Positions 1-6,609 are shown, counted from the stretch's first letter. The stretch is 8,686 nt of DNA from Lachnospiraceae bacterium (GCA_024697505.1 JAILFQ010000099.1:1-8686), one strand, 5' to 3'. The notes: a model not told the origin generated them from the sequence alone. Translations and numbers: made by a program.

Positions 1-43
1 TACTCGCCAAACATACACTAAAGCAAGTGTCGGCCTTCCGAAC

Positions 44-78
44 AAAAAAAGAACGAGGGTGACACATCACCCCCGTCC
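44..78 (-). terminator. Rho-independent terminator after pepF
   Basis: Read on the minus strand, an 11-bp stem closes a 6-nt loop (AUGUGU, positions 62-67). The arms are 68-78 and 51-61, with two G-U wobbles (73 with 56, 77 with 52). A run of seven T (44-50) follows. It begins 13 nt after the pepF stop codon, which fits termination of pepF. The 5' arm lies inside the palindromic repeat at 60-89, so the terminator appears to have been built from, or overlaps, that element. Confidence 0.85.
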
Positions 79-89
79 CCAAAGTGTCA
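60..89. repeat. REP-like palindromic element (30 bp)
   Basis: The element has perfect 6-bp terminal inverted repeats, TGACAC (60-65) and GTGTCA (84-89), around a C-rich core containing CCCCGTCCCC (71-80). From general knowledge, short elements combining TGACA/TGTCA ends with a GGGACGG-type core recur in intergenic positions of many Firmicutes genomes and resemble REP sequences. Only one copy is visible here, so repetitiveness in this genome is inferred. It sits 2 nt beyond the pepF stop codon and overlaps the pepF terminator. It could instead be a terminator with a coincidental outer palindrome. Confidence 0.4.
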
Positions 90-91
90 TT

Positions 92-1888
92 TTATTTCAC
101 AAGTTCTTCCATCTCATCAAGGAGTTCCTTGAAAAGCTTAAGTCCATCATTTACAGGTGCAGGTGTAGCCATGTCCACTCCCGCAATGCGGAGAAGGTCT
201 ATAGGAGACTTGGAGCAGCCGCCGCTTAAGAACTTAATGTAGTTCTTAACTGCACTTTCGCCTTCGTTTAAGATCTTTGTGGCAAGTGCTACTGCCGCAG
301 AGAAACCTGTTGCATACTGATAAACGTAGAAGTTGTAGTAGAAATGAGGGATTCTTGCCCACTCCATTTCAATGTCCTTGTCTACAACCATATTGTCGCC
401 AAAGTACTGCTTATTAAGGTCGTAATAAACCTTGCTTAATGCATCCGGTGTAAGAGCCTCGCCTCTTTCAACCATCTCGTGTGTCTTAAGTTCGAACTCC
501 GCAAACATTGTCTGTCTGTAAACAGTTCCTCTAAAGCTTTCAAGGAAATGGTTAATAAGATATGCTCTCTGTGTCTTATCTGTAGTCTTGGAAAGAAGAT
601 GCTTAACAAGAAGAACCTCGTTACATGTGGAAGCAACTTCTGCTACAAATATTACATACTCACTGTCCACATATGGCTGGTACTTGTAAGAATGATAAGA
701 ATGCATTGCATGTCCCATCTCATGAGCAAGTGTAAACATGCTGTCCAAAGTGCCGGAGTGATTTAAAAGCACGAAAGGATGTGCTCCCGGAACTCCTGCG
801 GAATATGCACCGCTTCTCTTTCCTTCGTTTTCGTAAACATCGATCCAACGGTTTTCAAAGCCCTCTTTAATAACCGCACGATAATCTTCACCAAGAGGTG
901 CAAGCGCTTCGTACACAATCTTCTTAGCTTCTTCAAAAGAGAACTTTGCATCTGCTTCCTTAACAAGCGGAACATAAAGATCGTACATATGGAGCTCATC
1001 AAGACCTAATATCTTCTTTCTTAAATCCACATATCTGTGCATAAGAGGAAGGTTATTGTGTACCGCCTCTATAAGATTTGTATAGACTTCCTTAGGTACA
1101 TTGTTTGCATCTGTTGCAGCTTCAAGGCAGCTTCCGTACTTTCTTGCCTTTGCTTTAAAAAGATGACTCTTTACATTTGCGGAATAAGTTGCCGCAAGTG
1201 TATTCTTAAAACCTGCATATGTAGAATAAAGAGCCTTAAAAGCATCTTCTCTTACCTGTCTGTTGGAACTTTCAAGGAAAGGCACATATCTTCCGTGTGT
1301 TAAACGAACCTTTTCGCCATTCTCATCGGTAATTTCCGGGAAAGTAAGATCTGCATTATTGAAAAGAGAGAAAATGTTACCCGGAGCACCGGAAACCTCA
1401 CTTGCGGAAGCAAGGAGCTTCTCCATCTCAGGTGTAAGAGTATGCGCCTTGGTTCTGAAAATTTCACCAAGCATTCTCTTGTATACTTCAAGGTCTTTTT
1501 CTTCTTTCATAAAGCCTTCAATATCCTTTTCGGATAAAGTAAGAATCTCCGGCACAACAAATGATGACTTCTCAGATATTCCAACAAATACGGATCTGAT
1601 CTTCATTACAAGAGCCTGACCCTCCGCGTTTCCGGTGTCCACATCGGAAACTCTTGCCGCATAAGAATATGCTCTGCTGGCAGTGTAATCAATCTCTTCG
1701 TTAAGCTTTAAAACCTCAAGGAGAGTTTTTGCATTATTAAGCTTTCCATTGTAAGTTGCAATTTTATCCCCAAGACTTACAATTTTCTCTACATCTTTTT
1801 CCCAAGCTTCAAGGTTTGCATAGATGTCTTCAATCTTCCACGTGTCCTCAACACGCACTTCACTACGTTTTGGTAAATCTTTTGCCAT
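92..1888 (-). CDS. pepF: Oligoendopeptidase F (M3 family zinc metallopeptidase)
   Basis: Cytosolic zinc endopeptidase of the M3B (PepF) group, which cleaves short oligopeptides, for example those imported or left by protein turnover. The 598-residue product has the family's usual length of about 600. It shows the zinc-binding motif HEMGH at residues 389-393 and the third ligand glutamate in AEVAST (E417). The Tyr/His-rich substrate region HFYYNFYVYQYATG lies at 515-528, and the PepF N-terminal helical domain precedes the catalytic domain. There is no signal peptide. I chose the ATG at 1886-1888 (MAKDLPKR) because AAAGGGA lies 7 nt upstream. An in-frame ATG 75 nt earlier would force translation through the leader hairpins and lacks family similarity. 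The gene has its own promoter (1975-2003) and a strong terminator, so it is probably monocistronic. Function within the family is well supported; the exact peptide substrates are unknown. Confidence 0.96.
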   Translation of the reverse strand: MAKDLPKRSEVRVEDTWKIEDIYANLEAWEKDVEKIVSLGDKIATYNGKLNNAKTLLEVLKLNEEIDYTASRAYSYAARVSDVDTGNAEGQALVMKIRSVFVGISEKSSFVVPEILTLSEKDIEGFMKEEKDLEVYKRMLGEIFRTKAHTLTPEMEKLLASASEVSGAPGNIFSLFNNADLTFPEITDENGEKVRLTHGRYVPFLESSNRQVREDAFKALYSTYAGFKNTLAATYSANVKSHLFKAKARKYGSCLEAATDANNVPKEVYTNLIEAVHNNLPLMHRYVDLRKKILGLDELHMYDLYVPLVKEADAKFSFEEAKKIVYEALAPLGEDYRAVIKEGFENRWIDVYENEGKRSGAYSAGVPGAHPFVLLNHSGTLDSMFTLAHEMGHAMHSYHSYKYQPYVDSEYVIFVAEVASTCNEVLLVKHLLSKTTDKTQRAYLINHFLESFRGTVYRQTMFAEFELKTHEMVERGEALTPDALSKVYYDLNKQYFGDNMVVDKDIEMEWARIPHFYYNFYVYQYATGFSAAVALATKILNEGESAVKNYIKFLSGGCSKSPIDLLRIAGVDMATPAPVNDGLKLFKELLDEMEELVK

Positions 1889-1895
1889 GTTTTTT

Positions 1896-1901
1896 CCCTT
1901 T
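1896..1901 (-). promoter_or_regulatory. pepF ribosome binding site
   Basis: AAAGGG followed by A-rich sequence lies 7 nt before the ATG at 1888. It decides the start: the in-frame ATG at 1963 sits in the loop/arm of a GC-rich hairpin and has no comparable purine tract at the right distance. Confidence 0.75.
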
Positions 1902-1912
1902 CTGATTTTATT

Positions 1913-1934
1913 AAAGTCTCTCCCAAGAGACTCT
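1913..1934 (-). promoter_or_regulatory. Second hairpin in the pepF leader
   Basis: A perfect 7-bp stem (AGTCTCT / AGAGACT, 1915-1921 with 1926-1932) closes a 4-nt loop. In RNA it extends to 9 bp with a G-U and an A-U pair. TTTAATAAAAT follows it on the minus strand, too interrupted to be a convincing terminator. It lies between the GC hairpin at 1951-1970 and the pepF ribosome binding site. It could stabilise the mRNA or take part in attenuation; nothing in the sequence decides which. Confidence 0.5.
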
Positions 1935-1940
1935 GCACAA

Positions 1941-1970
1941 TAATAAACAGCCCGGGCATACACGCCCGGG
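1941..1970 (-). terminator. Probable terminator of the hflK-hflC operon
   Basis: A 7-bp all-G/C stem (CCCGGGC / GCCCGGG, 1964-1970 with 1951-1957) closes a 6-nt loop. It begins 25 nt past the hflC stop and is followed by CTGTTTATTATT. The stem is strong but the T-tract is interrupted, so termination may be partial. The predicted pepF transcription start falls within the upstream arm, so pepF's own mRNA would carry a clipped version of this hairpin. Confidence 0.6.
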
Positions 1971-1974
1971 TCTG

Positions 1975-2003
1975 ATTATATCCTACTTTTAGCTATTACT
2001 CAA
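1975..2003 (-). promoter_or_regulatory. pepF sigma-A promoter overlapping the hflC stop
   Basis: A perfect -10 box TATAAT (1975-1980) lies exactly 17 bp from TTGAGT (1998-2003, four of six consensus bases). The -35 box overlaps the last codons and stop of hflC. The start site would be near 1967-1968, giving a leader of about 80 nt. It is the only good promoter between hflC and pepF and uncouples pepF from the upstream operon. Confidence 0.7.
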
Positions 2004-2934
2004 CTTTATTAAATATTTCTGCAATAGGAGAATCTGCGGAAAGAATTAAAGTCTTATTGTTTCCGGTAAGAGACTTCTTTGCGGCATCAAGAGAAAGAAC
2101 GAATGTATAGAAATCCGCTCTGGACTCTTCGGAATAAGCTTCGGAAAGAATTCTCATGTACTCTGCTTCACCCTCTGCAACAATTGCTGCTGCCTTGGAC
2201 TCTGCTTCGGAAATATTTACGGAAATCTGGTAATCTGTCTGTGTACGGATTTTTGTTGCCTCCGCTTCACCCTCTGCAGTGTAACTTGCGGCAATATTAT
2301 TTCTTTCGGAGATCATTCTTTCGTAAACAGCCGACTTATTATCGTCCGGAAGGTCAAGTCTCTTAACTTCCACAGTAATAAGGTCTATACCGTACTGCTT
2401 CATGGAATCGCCAATGTTGTTCATAATTAAATTGGTAAGGCTTCCGTCACGTCCGGAAATAACTTCTGCCTGAGAAAGGCTGGAAATTACATTCTTCATT
2501 GAGTTAAATACAGCAGCGTTAATTCTGCTCTCCGCATTGGAAACCTGAGAATTAAGTGTCTGTACAAAAAGAAGCGGATCTTCAATTCTCCAAAGAGTAT
2601 AGCTGTCTGCAACCATAGTCTTCTTATCCACGGTAATAACATCCGACGGTGTAAGGTCATATATCATTATCTGCTTTGGAAGTCTGGACTCCGACTCAAG
2701 GAAAGGAATCTTAAAGCTTACTCCCGGCTCCTCAATGATCCTGTTTACCTTACCAAACTGCTTTATAAGGGTATACTGGTTTTCGTATGTAACAACCGTT
2801 GCGAGAGATAACCCCCATAAAACAACTAACAATAAAATGATCCCTACTATAGACAGTTTTGAAACTTTACGTTTCTTCTTTGTTTCGTAACGTCCGTTTG
2901 TATATTCAGTGTTCTGATAATCGTTATTTTCCAT
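1996..2934 (-). CDS. hflC: SPFH/band-7 membrane protein HflC
   Basis: One half of the HflK-HflC complex, which in E. coli forms a large membrane cage around the FtsH protease and modulates degradation of membrane proteins. The 312-residue product starts with a polar, lysine-rich tail (KKKRK at 19-23) and one membrane segment (about 27-48). The SPFH/band-7 domain (about 50-230) follows, including EPGVSFKIPF. Next comes an Ala/Glu-rich coiled-coil stretch with the family's GEAEATKI and GEAEYMRILSEAY repeats. The C-terminal segment (FYTFVLSL...LILSADSP) is typical of HflC and distinguishes it from HflK. By analogy most of the protein lies outside the cytoplasm. The ATG is preceded by AAGGGGGA, 8 nt away. 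It follows hflK after 17 nt, so the two are surely cotranscribed. FtsH is not in the window. Confidence 0.93.
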   Translation of the reverse strand: MENNDYQNTEYTNGRYETKKKRKVSKLSIVGIILLLVVLWGLSLATVVTYENQYTLIKQFGKVNRIIEEPGVSFKIPFLESESRLPKQIMIYDLTPSDVITVDKKTMVADSYTLWRIEDPLLFVQTLNSQVSNAESRINAAVFNSMKNVISSLSQAEVISGRDGSLTNLIMNNIGDSMKQYGIDLITVEVKRLDLPDDNKSAVYERMISERNNIAASYTAEGEAEATKIRTQTDYQISVNISEAESKAAAIVAEGEAEYMRILSEAYSEESRADFYTFVLSLDAAKKSLTGNNKTLILSADSPIAEIFNKVE

Positions 2935-2951
2935 TTCTATTTCCCCCTTCC

Positions 2952-3863
2952 CTAGTTTTCAAAGGCGCCAAGCGGAAGAAGTTCCTGCATTGTGCCGTTT
3001 CCGTTTTCTATAATAACTTTAAGGTCCGGTAAAATATCCTGCATAGTTTCATAGTACATTCTCTGCTTTGTAATAAGCGGATACTTTATGTACTCTGTAT
3101 AAAGAGCATCAAATCTTGCAGCCTGTCCGTTGGCCTCGTTAATTCTTGCAGCCTTTGTGGCTTCAGCCTCTTTAATGATCTTATCTACCTTTGCCTCTGC
3201 CTCAGGAAGTTTTTCGTTTCTGTACTTGTTTGCATTGTTAATTGCCGTTTCCATTCCCTGCTTAGCAGTTTCAACTGCTTTAAAAGCCTCTTTAACTTTT
3301 TCGGTCGGTGGCTCGGCATCCTGAATCGTAATGTTTACAAGGGTAATACCTATGTCCTCTTTTTCAAGTCTTTGCATGATCTGCTCACGGATATCGGACT
3401 GAATCTGGTTCTTACCTGTTGTAATTACGCTGTCTACATCTGTTGTGCCTATTACGGATCTTATGCAGCCCTGGGCCACATTCTTTAAAATTGTAATAGG
3501 TGCCTCAGATGCGTAAAGCATTTTTATAGGGTCTGAAACCTTATACTCAAGGAAGAAATCCACATTAACAAAATTGTAGTCCGAAGTTATCATTAAAGAC
3601 TCAGACTCCACGGACCTGTTCGTATTAAGTTCGTATCCGATGGCTATTCCCTTAATTGTAGTATCTACTTTTTTTACATGCTGAATGAAAGGGAGCTTAA
3701 GATGAAGTCCCGGTTCAGTTACGGCACTTGGTTTTCCAAGGGTTGTAACAACCGCTTGTTCCTGTTCCCCAATGGTATAAAACGAGCTGAAGAAAAGAAC
3801 GGCAAGTACAATAATGATAGATGCCACCTTAACTGCTCTGCCTATCGCCTGGTTATTTCTCAT
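2952..3863 (-). CDS. hflK: SPFH/band-7 membrane protein HflK
   Basis: Partner of HflC in the SPFH complex that regulates FtsH in Proteobacteria; the role in Clostridia is inferred. The 303 residues comprise a short basic N-terminus, one membrane segment (about 13-30) and the opening of the SPFH domain (TIGEQEQAVVTTLGKP, then EPGLHLKLPF at 50-59). The conserved HflK section with QDAEPPTEKVKEAFKAV is followed by an Ala/Glu-rich helical region with NEANGQAARF and the ending ETMQDILPDLKVII, all typical of HflK. The long Gly/Pro-rich N-terminal extension of E. coli HflK is absent. AGGAGG lies 10 nt before the ATG, which fixes the start. It is the first gene of a two-gene operon, isolated from the upstream gene by a strong terminator. 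Confidence 0.93.
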   Translation of the reverse strand: MRNNQAIGRAVKVASIIIVLAVLFFSSFYTIGEQEQAVVTTLGKPSAVTEPGLHLKLPFIQHVKKVDTTIKGIAIGYELNTNRSVESESLMITSDYNFVNVDFFLEYKVSDPIKMLYASEAPITILKNVAQGCIRSVIGTTDVDSVITTGKNQIQSDIREQIMQRLEKEDIGITLVNITIQDAEPPTEKVKEAFKAVETAKQGMETAINNANKYRNEKLPEAEAKVDKIIKEAEATKAARINEANGQAARFDALYTEYIKYPLITKQRMYYETMQDILPDLKVIIENGNGTMQELLPLGAFEN

Positions 3864-3901
3864 ATTCTATTTTCCTCCTGTAATACTGCTTTGGCATACA
3901 C

Positions 3902-3929
3902 ATTTAATATATGTTTTTACCAATGTCTA
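3902..3929 (-). promoter_or_regulatory. Candidate hflK-hflC promoter
   Basis: TAGACA (3924-3929, five of six bases of the -35 consensus) is 16 bp from TTAAAT (3902-3907, four of six). This would give a leader of about 30 nt before hflK. A perfect TATAAT also exists at 3938-3943, but it has no recognisable -35 because the preceding terminator occupies that place. A promoter must lie between the terminator at 3948 and the gene; which box is used is uncertain. Confidence 0.4.
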
Positions 3930-3936
3930 CATGTAG
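3927..3936. promoter_or_regulatory. Perfect 10-bp palindrome at the hflK promoter
   Basis: CTACATGTAG is fully self-complementary. It overlaps the candidate -35 box at 3924-3929 and lies just downstream of the alternative TATAAT at 3938-3943. That position would suit a repressor operator, but 10-bp palindromes also arise by chance. Confidence 0.3.
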
Positions 3937-3947
3937 CATTATAAAGC

Positions 3948-3975
3948 AAAAAGAGCCCTTAAACATTAAGGGCTC
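3948..3975 (-). terminator. Rho-independent terminator after the HAD phosphatase gene
   Basis: A perfect 10-bp stem (GAGCCCTTAA / TTAAGGGCTC, 3966-3975 with 3953-3962) closes a 3-nt loop. TTTTTGCTTT follows on the minus strand. It lies 16 nt after the stop codon and cleanly separates the HAD gene from hflK. Confidence 0.92.
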
Positions 3976-3991
3976 ATTAAATATCTATTAT

Positions 3992-4636
3992 TTATTTTAA
4001 AATAATGTCCGCAACATCGGCTGTAGTTTCGGCAATAAAGTCCGCACCTTCTCTTTCAAATTCCTCTTTGTTACCAAAGCCGTAAAGCACTCCCATGGAA
4101 TAAAGGCCGTTCATTTTAGCACCTTCAATGTCGTAGCAACGGTCTCCCACCATAATGGTCTCTTCTTTTACAACACCGTTCTTCTTCATTGCATACTTAA
4201 TTACTTCGTCCTTTGTGCTTCTGGTCTTGTCGCTTGCGGCACCGCAAATATCCGTAAAGTACTCCGCCAGACCAAAATGATGCAGTATATCCACAGCAAG
4301 ATTTTCCGGCTTGGAGGTTGCAACTATTAAAACCTTGCCTGCATTCTTAAGTTTTGCAAGGCTCTCTTTAATTCCAGCATAAGGTGTGTTCTCGTACTTT
4401 CCCACCTTTTCGTAGCGTTCTCTGTAGTACTTGGTTGCAAGGTCCGAATCCTCTTCCGAAAGTCCGCAACCATTTACAAAACTGTCGTAAAGAGGCGGCC
4501 CTATAAACTTTCTGAGACTTTCAAGACTGTCCACTTTTATACCGAACTTGGAAAGTGCATACTCAAAGCTCTTTGTAATTCCTTCTTCGGAATTTGTAAG
4601 AGTTCCGTCAAGATCCATCAATACGTATTTTATCAT
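3992..4636 (-). CDS. HAD-superfamily phosphatase (phosphoglycolate phosphatase-like)
   Basis: Soluble phosphohydrolase of 214 residues with all four HAD motifs. Motif I is DLDGTLT (8-14; D8 as nucleophile, D10 as acid/base). Motif II is VATSK (105-109), motif III contains K142, and motif IV is GDRCYDIEGA (164-173; D165 and D169 for Mg2+). A helical cap lies between residues about 15 and 85, as in the Gph/PpaX/beta-phosphoglucomutase branch. The substrate cannot be read from the sequence: phosphoglycolate, a nucleotide or a sugar phosphate are all possible. AGGAGG sits 8 nt before the ATG. The gene lies 104 nt after pgcA but is separated from it by a strong terminator, with little room for its own promoter. 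The PGM neighbour hints at, but does not prove, a sugar-phosphate substrate. Confidence 0.9.
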   Translation of the reverse strand: MIKYVLMDLDGTLTNSEEGITKSFEYALSKFGIKVDSLESLRKFIGPPLYDSFVNGCGLSEEDSDLATKYYRERYEKVGKYENTPYAGIKESLAKLKNAGKVLIVATSKPENLAVDILHHFGLAEYFTDICGAASDKTRSTKDEVIKYAMKKNGVVKEETIMVGDRCYDIEGAKMNGLYSMGVLYGFGNKEEFEREGADFIAETTADVADIILK

Positions 4637-4670
4637 CTTTTGTACCTCCTATCCCCATAAAAATGATAGG

Positions 4671-4708
4671 GAAAAAAACACCCTGCCGAAGTCTTTTCGG
4701 CAAGGTGT
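4671..4708 (-). terminator. Rho-independent terminator after pgcA
   Basis: In RNA a 13-bp stem with one U-G wobble (ACACC-U-TGCCGAA paired with TTCGGCA-G-GGTGT; arms 4696-4708 and 4678-4690) closes a 5-nt loop. A run of seven or more T (4672-4678) follows. It lies 32 nt beyond the pgcA stop and ends only about 35 nt before the HAD gene start. Confidence 0.92.
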
Positions 4709-4740
4709 AAAACTTCTTATCGCATTTAAAGCATAAAACC

Positions 4741-6474
4741 TTACATGCTTTCAAGTAATTCATGTGCCTTCTTTTCAAGGGCAGCTGCAAGTTCGTCTGC
4801 ATTTTCAAGACTCTTGCCGACTACTCCGTAATAGAGCTTGATCTTTGGCTCGGTACCGGACGGACGAACGCAAAGCCATGTGTTTCCTTCCATTTCGTAG
4901 TAAAGAACGTTGGAAGAAGGGAGACCTGTCTTTGTTTCTGCACCGGTCTCAAGATTCTTTATTACATCAAGCTTATAGTCTCTTACTGCTGTAACCTTGT
5001 AATCTCCAATCTGCTTTGGAGGATTCTTTCTTAAGTTGTCCATAATTGAAGAAATCTTGTTAAGACCTTCAATTCCCTTCATTGTAATGGAGAAAATGCC
5101 ATCCTTGTAATAACCGTAGCGCTCATAAAGAGCAAGCATTGCATCCCAAAGGGTCATATTCTTTGTCTTATAATAAGCTGCCGCCTCGCAAAGAGCCATT
5201 GTTGCAACAACCGCATCCTTGTCTCTTGCATAATCGCCGATAAGGCAACCGTAGCTTTCCTCAAATCCAAAAAGATATGTACCGGACTTCTTCTGCTCAA
5301 ACTCAAGCATCTTCTGTCCAATAAACTTAAAGCCTGTGAGGCACTCGAAAAGTGCAACTCCGTAGTACTTTGCAATTGCCTTTGCCATATCTGTTGTAAC
5401 TATTGTTTCAATAAGAGCTCCGTCCTTTGGAAGAGAACCCTTAACAGCCTTCATCTGGCCGATCTCGTAATCTGCAAGAAGACATCCGGACATGTTACCT
5501 GTAAGAGCGTGGTACTCGCCGGTCTTTGCATCCTTAACATAAACACCAAGACGGTCTGCATCCGGATCATTTGCAAGAACAAGGTCCGCATCCACCTTCT
5601 TTGCAAGCGCAAGGCCAAGAGTAAAGGCTTCTGCTGCCTCCGGGTTAGGATAACTTACAGTAGGGAAATCTCCGTTTGGAAGTTCCTGCTCAGGAACCAC
5701 ATACACATTCTTAAAGCCAAGTTCGGAAAGAACTCTTCTTACAGGAATGTTACCTGTTCCATGGAGCGGTGTGTAAACTATCTTTAAATCTGCCGCAGTC
5801 TTTTCAATGCACTCAGGATGAAGCACAAGCTTCTTAAGTGTCTCTGTATAAGTATCGTCTATTTCCTTAGGAACAATGTGGTAAAGGTTTGCCTTAAGGG
5901 CATCTTCCTTAGCCACTGTCTTGCAATCCGCATAATCCGTAATTGCAGCAACCTCTTTCATAATCTCTACGTCATGAGGAGGTGTTATCTGCGCACCGTC
6001 TTCCCAGTAAACCTTGTAACCGTTGTATTCAGGCGGGTTGTGGCTTGCGGTAATGTTAATACCGGAAACACATCCAAGCTTTCTTACTGTATAAGAAAGA
6101 ACAGGTGTAGGTCTTAAAGTTTCAAAAATATAAACCGGAATACCGTTTGCGCAAAGGGTAAGTGCAGCCTCATCCGCAAATTCCGGAGACATATGTCTGG
6201 AGTCAAATGATATTGCAACACCCTTATCCTGCTTCTTCATCTTAATGATGTAATTTGCAAGTCCCTGTGTTGCCTTACGTACAGTATAAACGTTCATACG
6301 GTTGGTGCCTGCGCCGATTATACCGCGAAGTCCGCCTGTACCAAATTCAAGTTCCTTGTAAAAACGCTCTTTAATCTCGTTGTCATTGTCCTTGATGCCC
6401 TCGAGTTCTTTCTTTGTAGCAGCATCAAAATATGGCTCCGAAAGCCACTTCTCATAGGATTGCCTATAATCCAT
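4741..6474 (-). CDS. pgcA: Alpha-phosphoglucomutase (phosphohexomutase superfamily)
   Basis: Cytosolic enzyme interconverting glucose-1-phosphate and glucose-6-phosphate, linking glycolysis to glycogen, UDP-glucose and envelope polysaccharide synthesis. At 577 residues it matches the PgcA type of Firmicutes (about 580), which may also act on mannose phosphates. The four active-site signatures are in order: the phosphoserine loop TASHNPPEYNGYK (142-154; S144 carries the phosphate), the Mg2+ loop DPDADR (303-308), the sugar-binding loop GFEESYG (403-409), and the phosphate-binding loop RPSGTEPK (537-544). The start is fixed by AAGGAGG, 8 nt before the ATG. A good promoter lies about 85 nt upstream, with a GC-rich leader hairpin between, and a strong terminator follows, so it is probably monocistronic. 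Read-through from the preceding gene is possible because no clear terminator separates them. Confidence 0.95.
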   Translation of the reverse strand: MDYRQSYEKWLSEPYFDAATKKELEGIKDNDNEIKERFYKELEFGTGGLRGIIGAGTNRMNVYTVRKATQGLANYIIKMKKQDKGVAISFDSRHMSPEFADEAALTLCANGIPVYIFETLRPTPVLSYTVRKLGCVSGINITASHNPPEYNGYKVYWEDGAQITPPHDVEIMKEVAAITDYADCKTVAKEDALKANLYHIVPKEIDDTYTETLKKLVLHPECIEKTAADLKIVYTPLHGTGNIPVRRVLSELGFKNVYVVPEQELPNGDFPTVSYPNPEAAEAFTLGLALAKKVDADLVLANDPDADRLGVYVKDAKTGEYHALTGNMSGCLLADYEIGQMKAVKGSLPKDGALIETIVTTDMAKAIAKYYGVALFECLTGFKFIGQKMLEFEQKKSGTYLFGFEESYGCLIGDYARDKDAVVATMALCEAAAYYKTKNMTLWDAMLALYERYGYYKDGIFSITMKGIEGLNKISSIMDNLRKNPPKQIGDYKVTAVRDYKLDVIKNLETGAETKTGLPSSNVLYYEMEGNTWLCVRPSGTEPKIKLYYGVVGKSLENADELAAALEKKAHELLESM

Positions 6475-6492
6475 ATCTGTATCCTCCTTAGA

Positions 6493-6515
6493 GCGGGCAA
6501 AACAAAAGGGCCCGC
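6493..6515 (-). promoter_or_regulatory. GC-rich hairpin in the pgcA leader
   Basis: GCGGGC (6510-6515 on the minus strand) pairs with GCCCGC (6493-6498) around an 11-nt T-rich loop (CCTTTTGTTTT). The stem ends 3 nt before the AAGGAGG ribosome binding site and sits within the 5' untranslated region predicted from the promoter at 6557-6585. No T-tract follows, so it is not a terminator. It could protect the 5' end or affect ribosome access. Confidence 0.5.
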
Positions 6516-6556
6516 GTATAAACTATTTAACTTTTAGCTTATACAAATGCGCGCCC

Positions 6557-6585
6557 ATTATAACAGAAATAATGTTAAATAACAA
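6557..6585 (-). promoter_or_regulatory. pgcA sigma-A promoter with extended -10
   Basis: TATAAT (6557-6562) is preceded by TGT, giving the extended -10 form TGnTATAAT. It lies 17 bp from TTGTTA (6580-6585, four of six consensus bases). The start would be near 6550, giving a leader of about 75 nt. The -35 box overlaps the small inverted repeat TGTTA-aa-TAACA (6573-6584). Confidence 0.75.
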
Positions 6586-6589
6586 GATT

Positions 6590-6609
6590 TTTTGTTAACT
6601 GTAACAAAA
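6590..6609. promoter_or_regulatory. Inverted repeat upstream of the pgcA -35 box
   Basis: Two perfect 8-bp arms, TTTTGTTA (6590-6597) and TAACAAAA (6602-6609), flank ACTG. The repeat ends 4 bp from the -35 box of the pgcA promoter. It resembles the Rex consensus of Clostridia (TTGTTAA-n4-TTAACAA), but the arms are two bases closer together. It overlaps the next repeat (6601-6625). It is a candidate operator; the binding protein is unknown. Confidence 0.4.

Noticed and set aside
15..30. Small hairpin ACACT-n6-AGTGT left of the pepF terminator
   Set aside because: Only 5 bp, no T-tract or nearby gene to interpret it; likely chance.
1889..1963. Longer pepF start at the ATG at 1961-1963, adding 25 residues
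   Set aside because: The extension has no family similarity, runs through two leader hairpins, starts downstream of the promoter by only a few bases, and lacks a good ribosome binding site. The ATG at 1888 has AAAGGGA at the right distance.
5818..6117. Plus-strand open frames such as this one and those at 779-1009, 1263-1619, 3678-3944 and 7914-8234
   Set aside because: They lie opposite well-supported minus-strand genes, have no ribosome binding sites or recognisable domains, and read as low-complexity Cys/Leu/Lys-rich shadows.
4741..6474. A phosphoglucosamine mutase (GlmM) or archaeal-type mutase
   Set aside because: GlmM is about 450 residues with a different sugar loop; the 577-residue length and GFEESYG signature fit the PgcA/phosphoglucomutase type.
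6590..6609. A standard Rex operator
   Set aside because: The arms match the half-site TTGTTA/TAACAA but the spacing is two bases shorter than the usual Clostridia consensus, so I kept it only as an unnamed inverted repeat.
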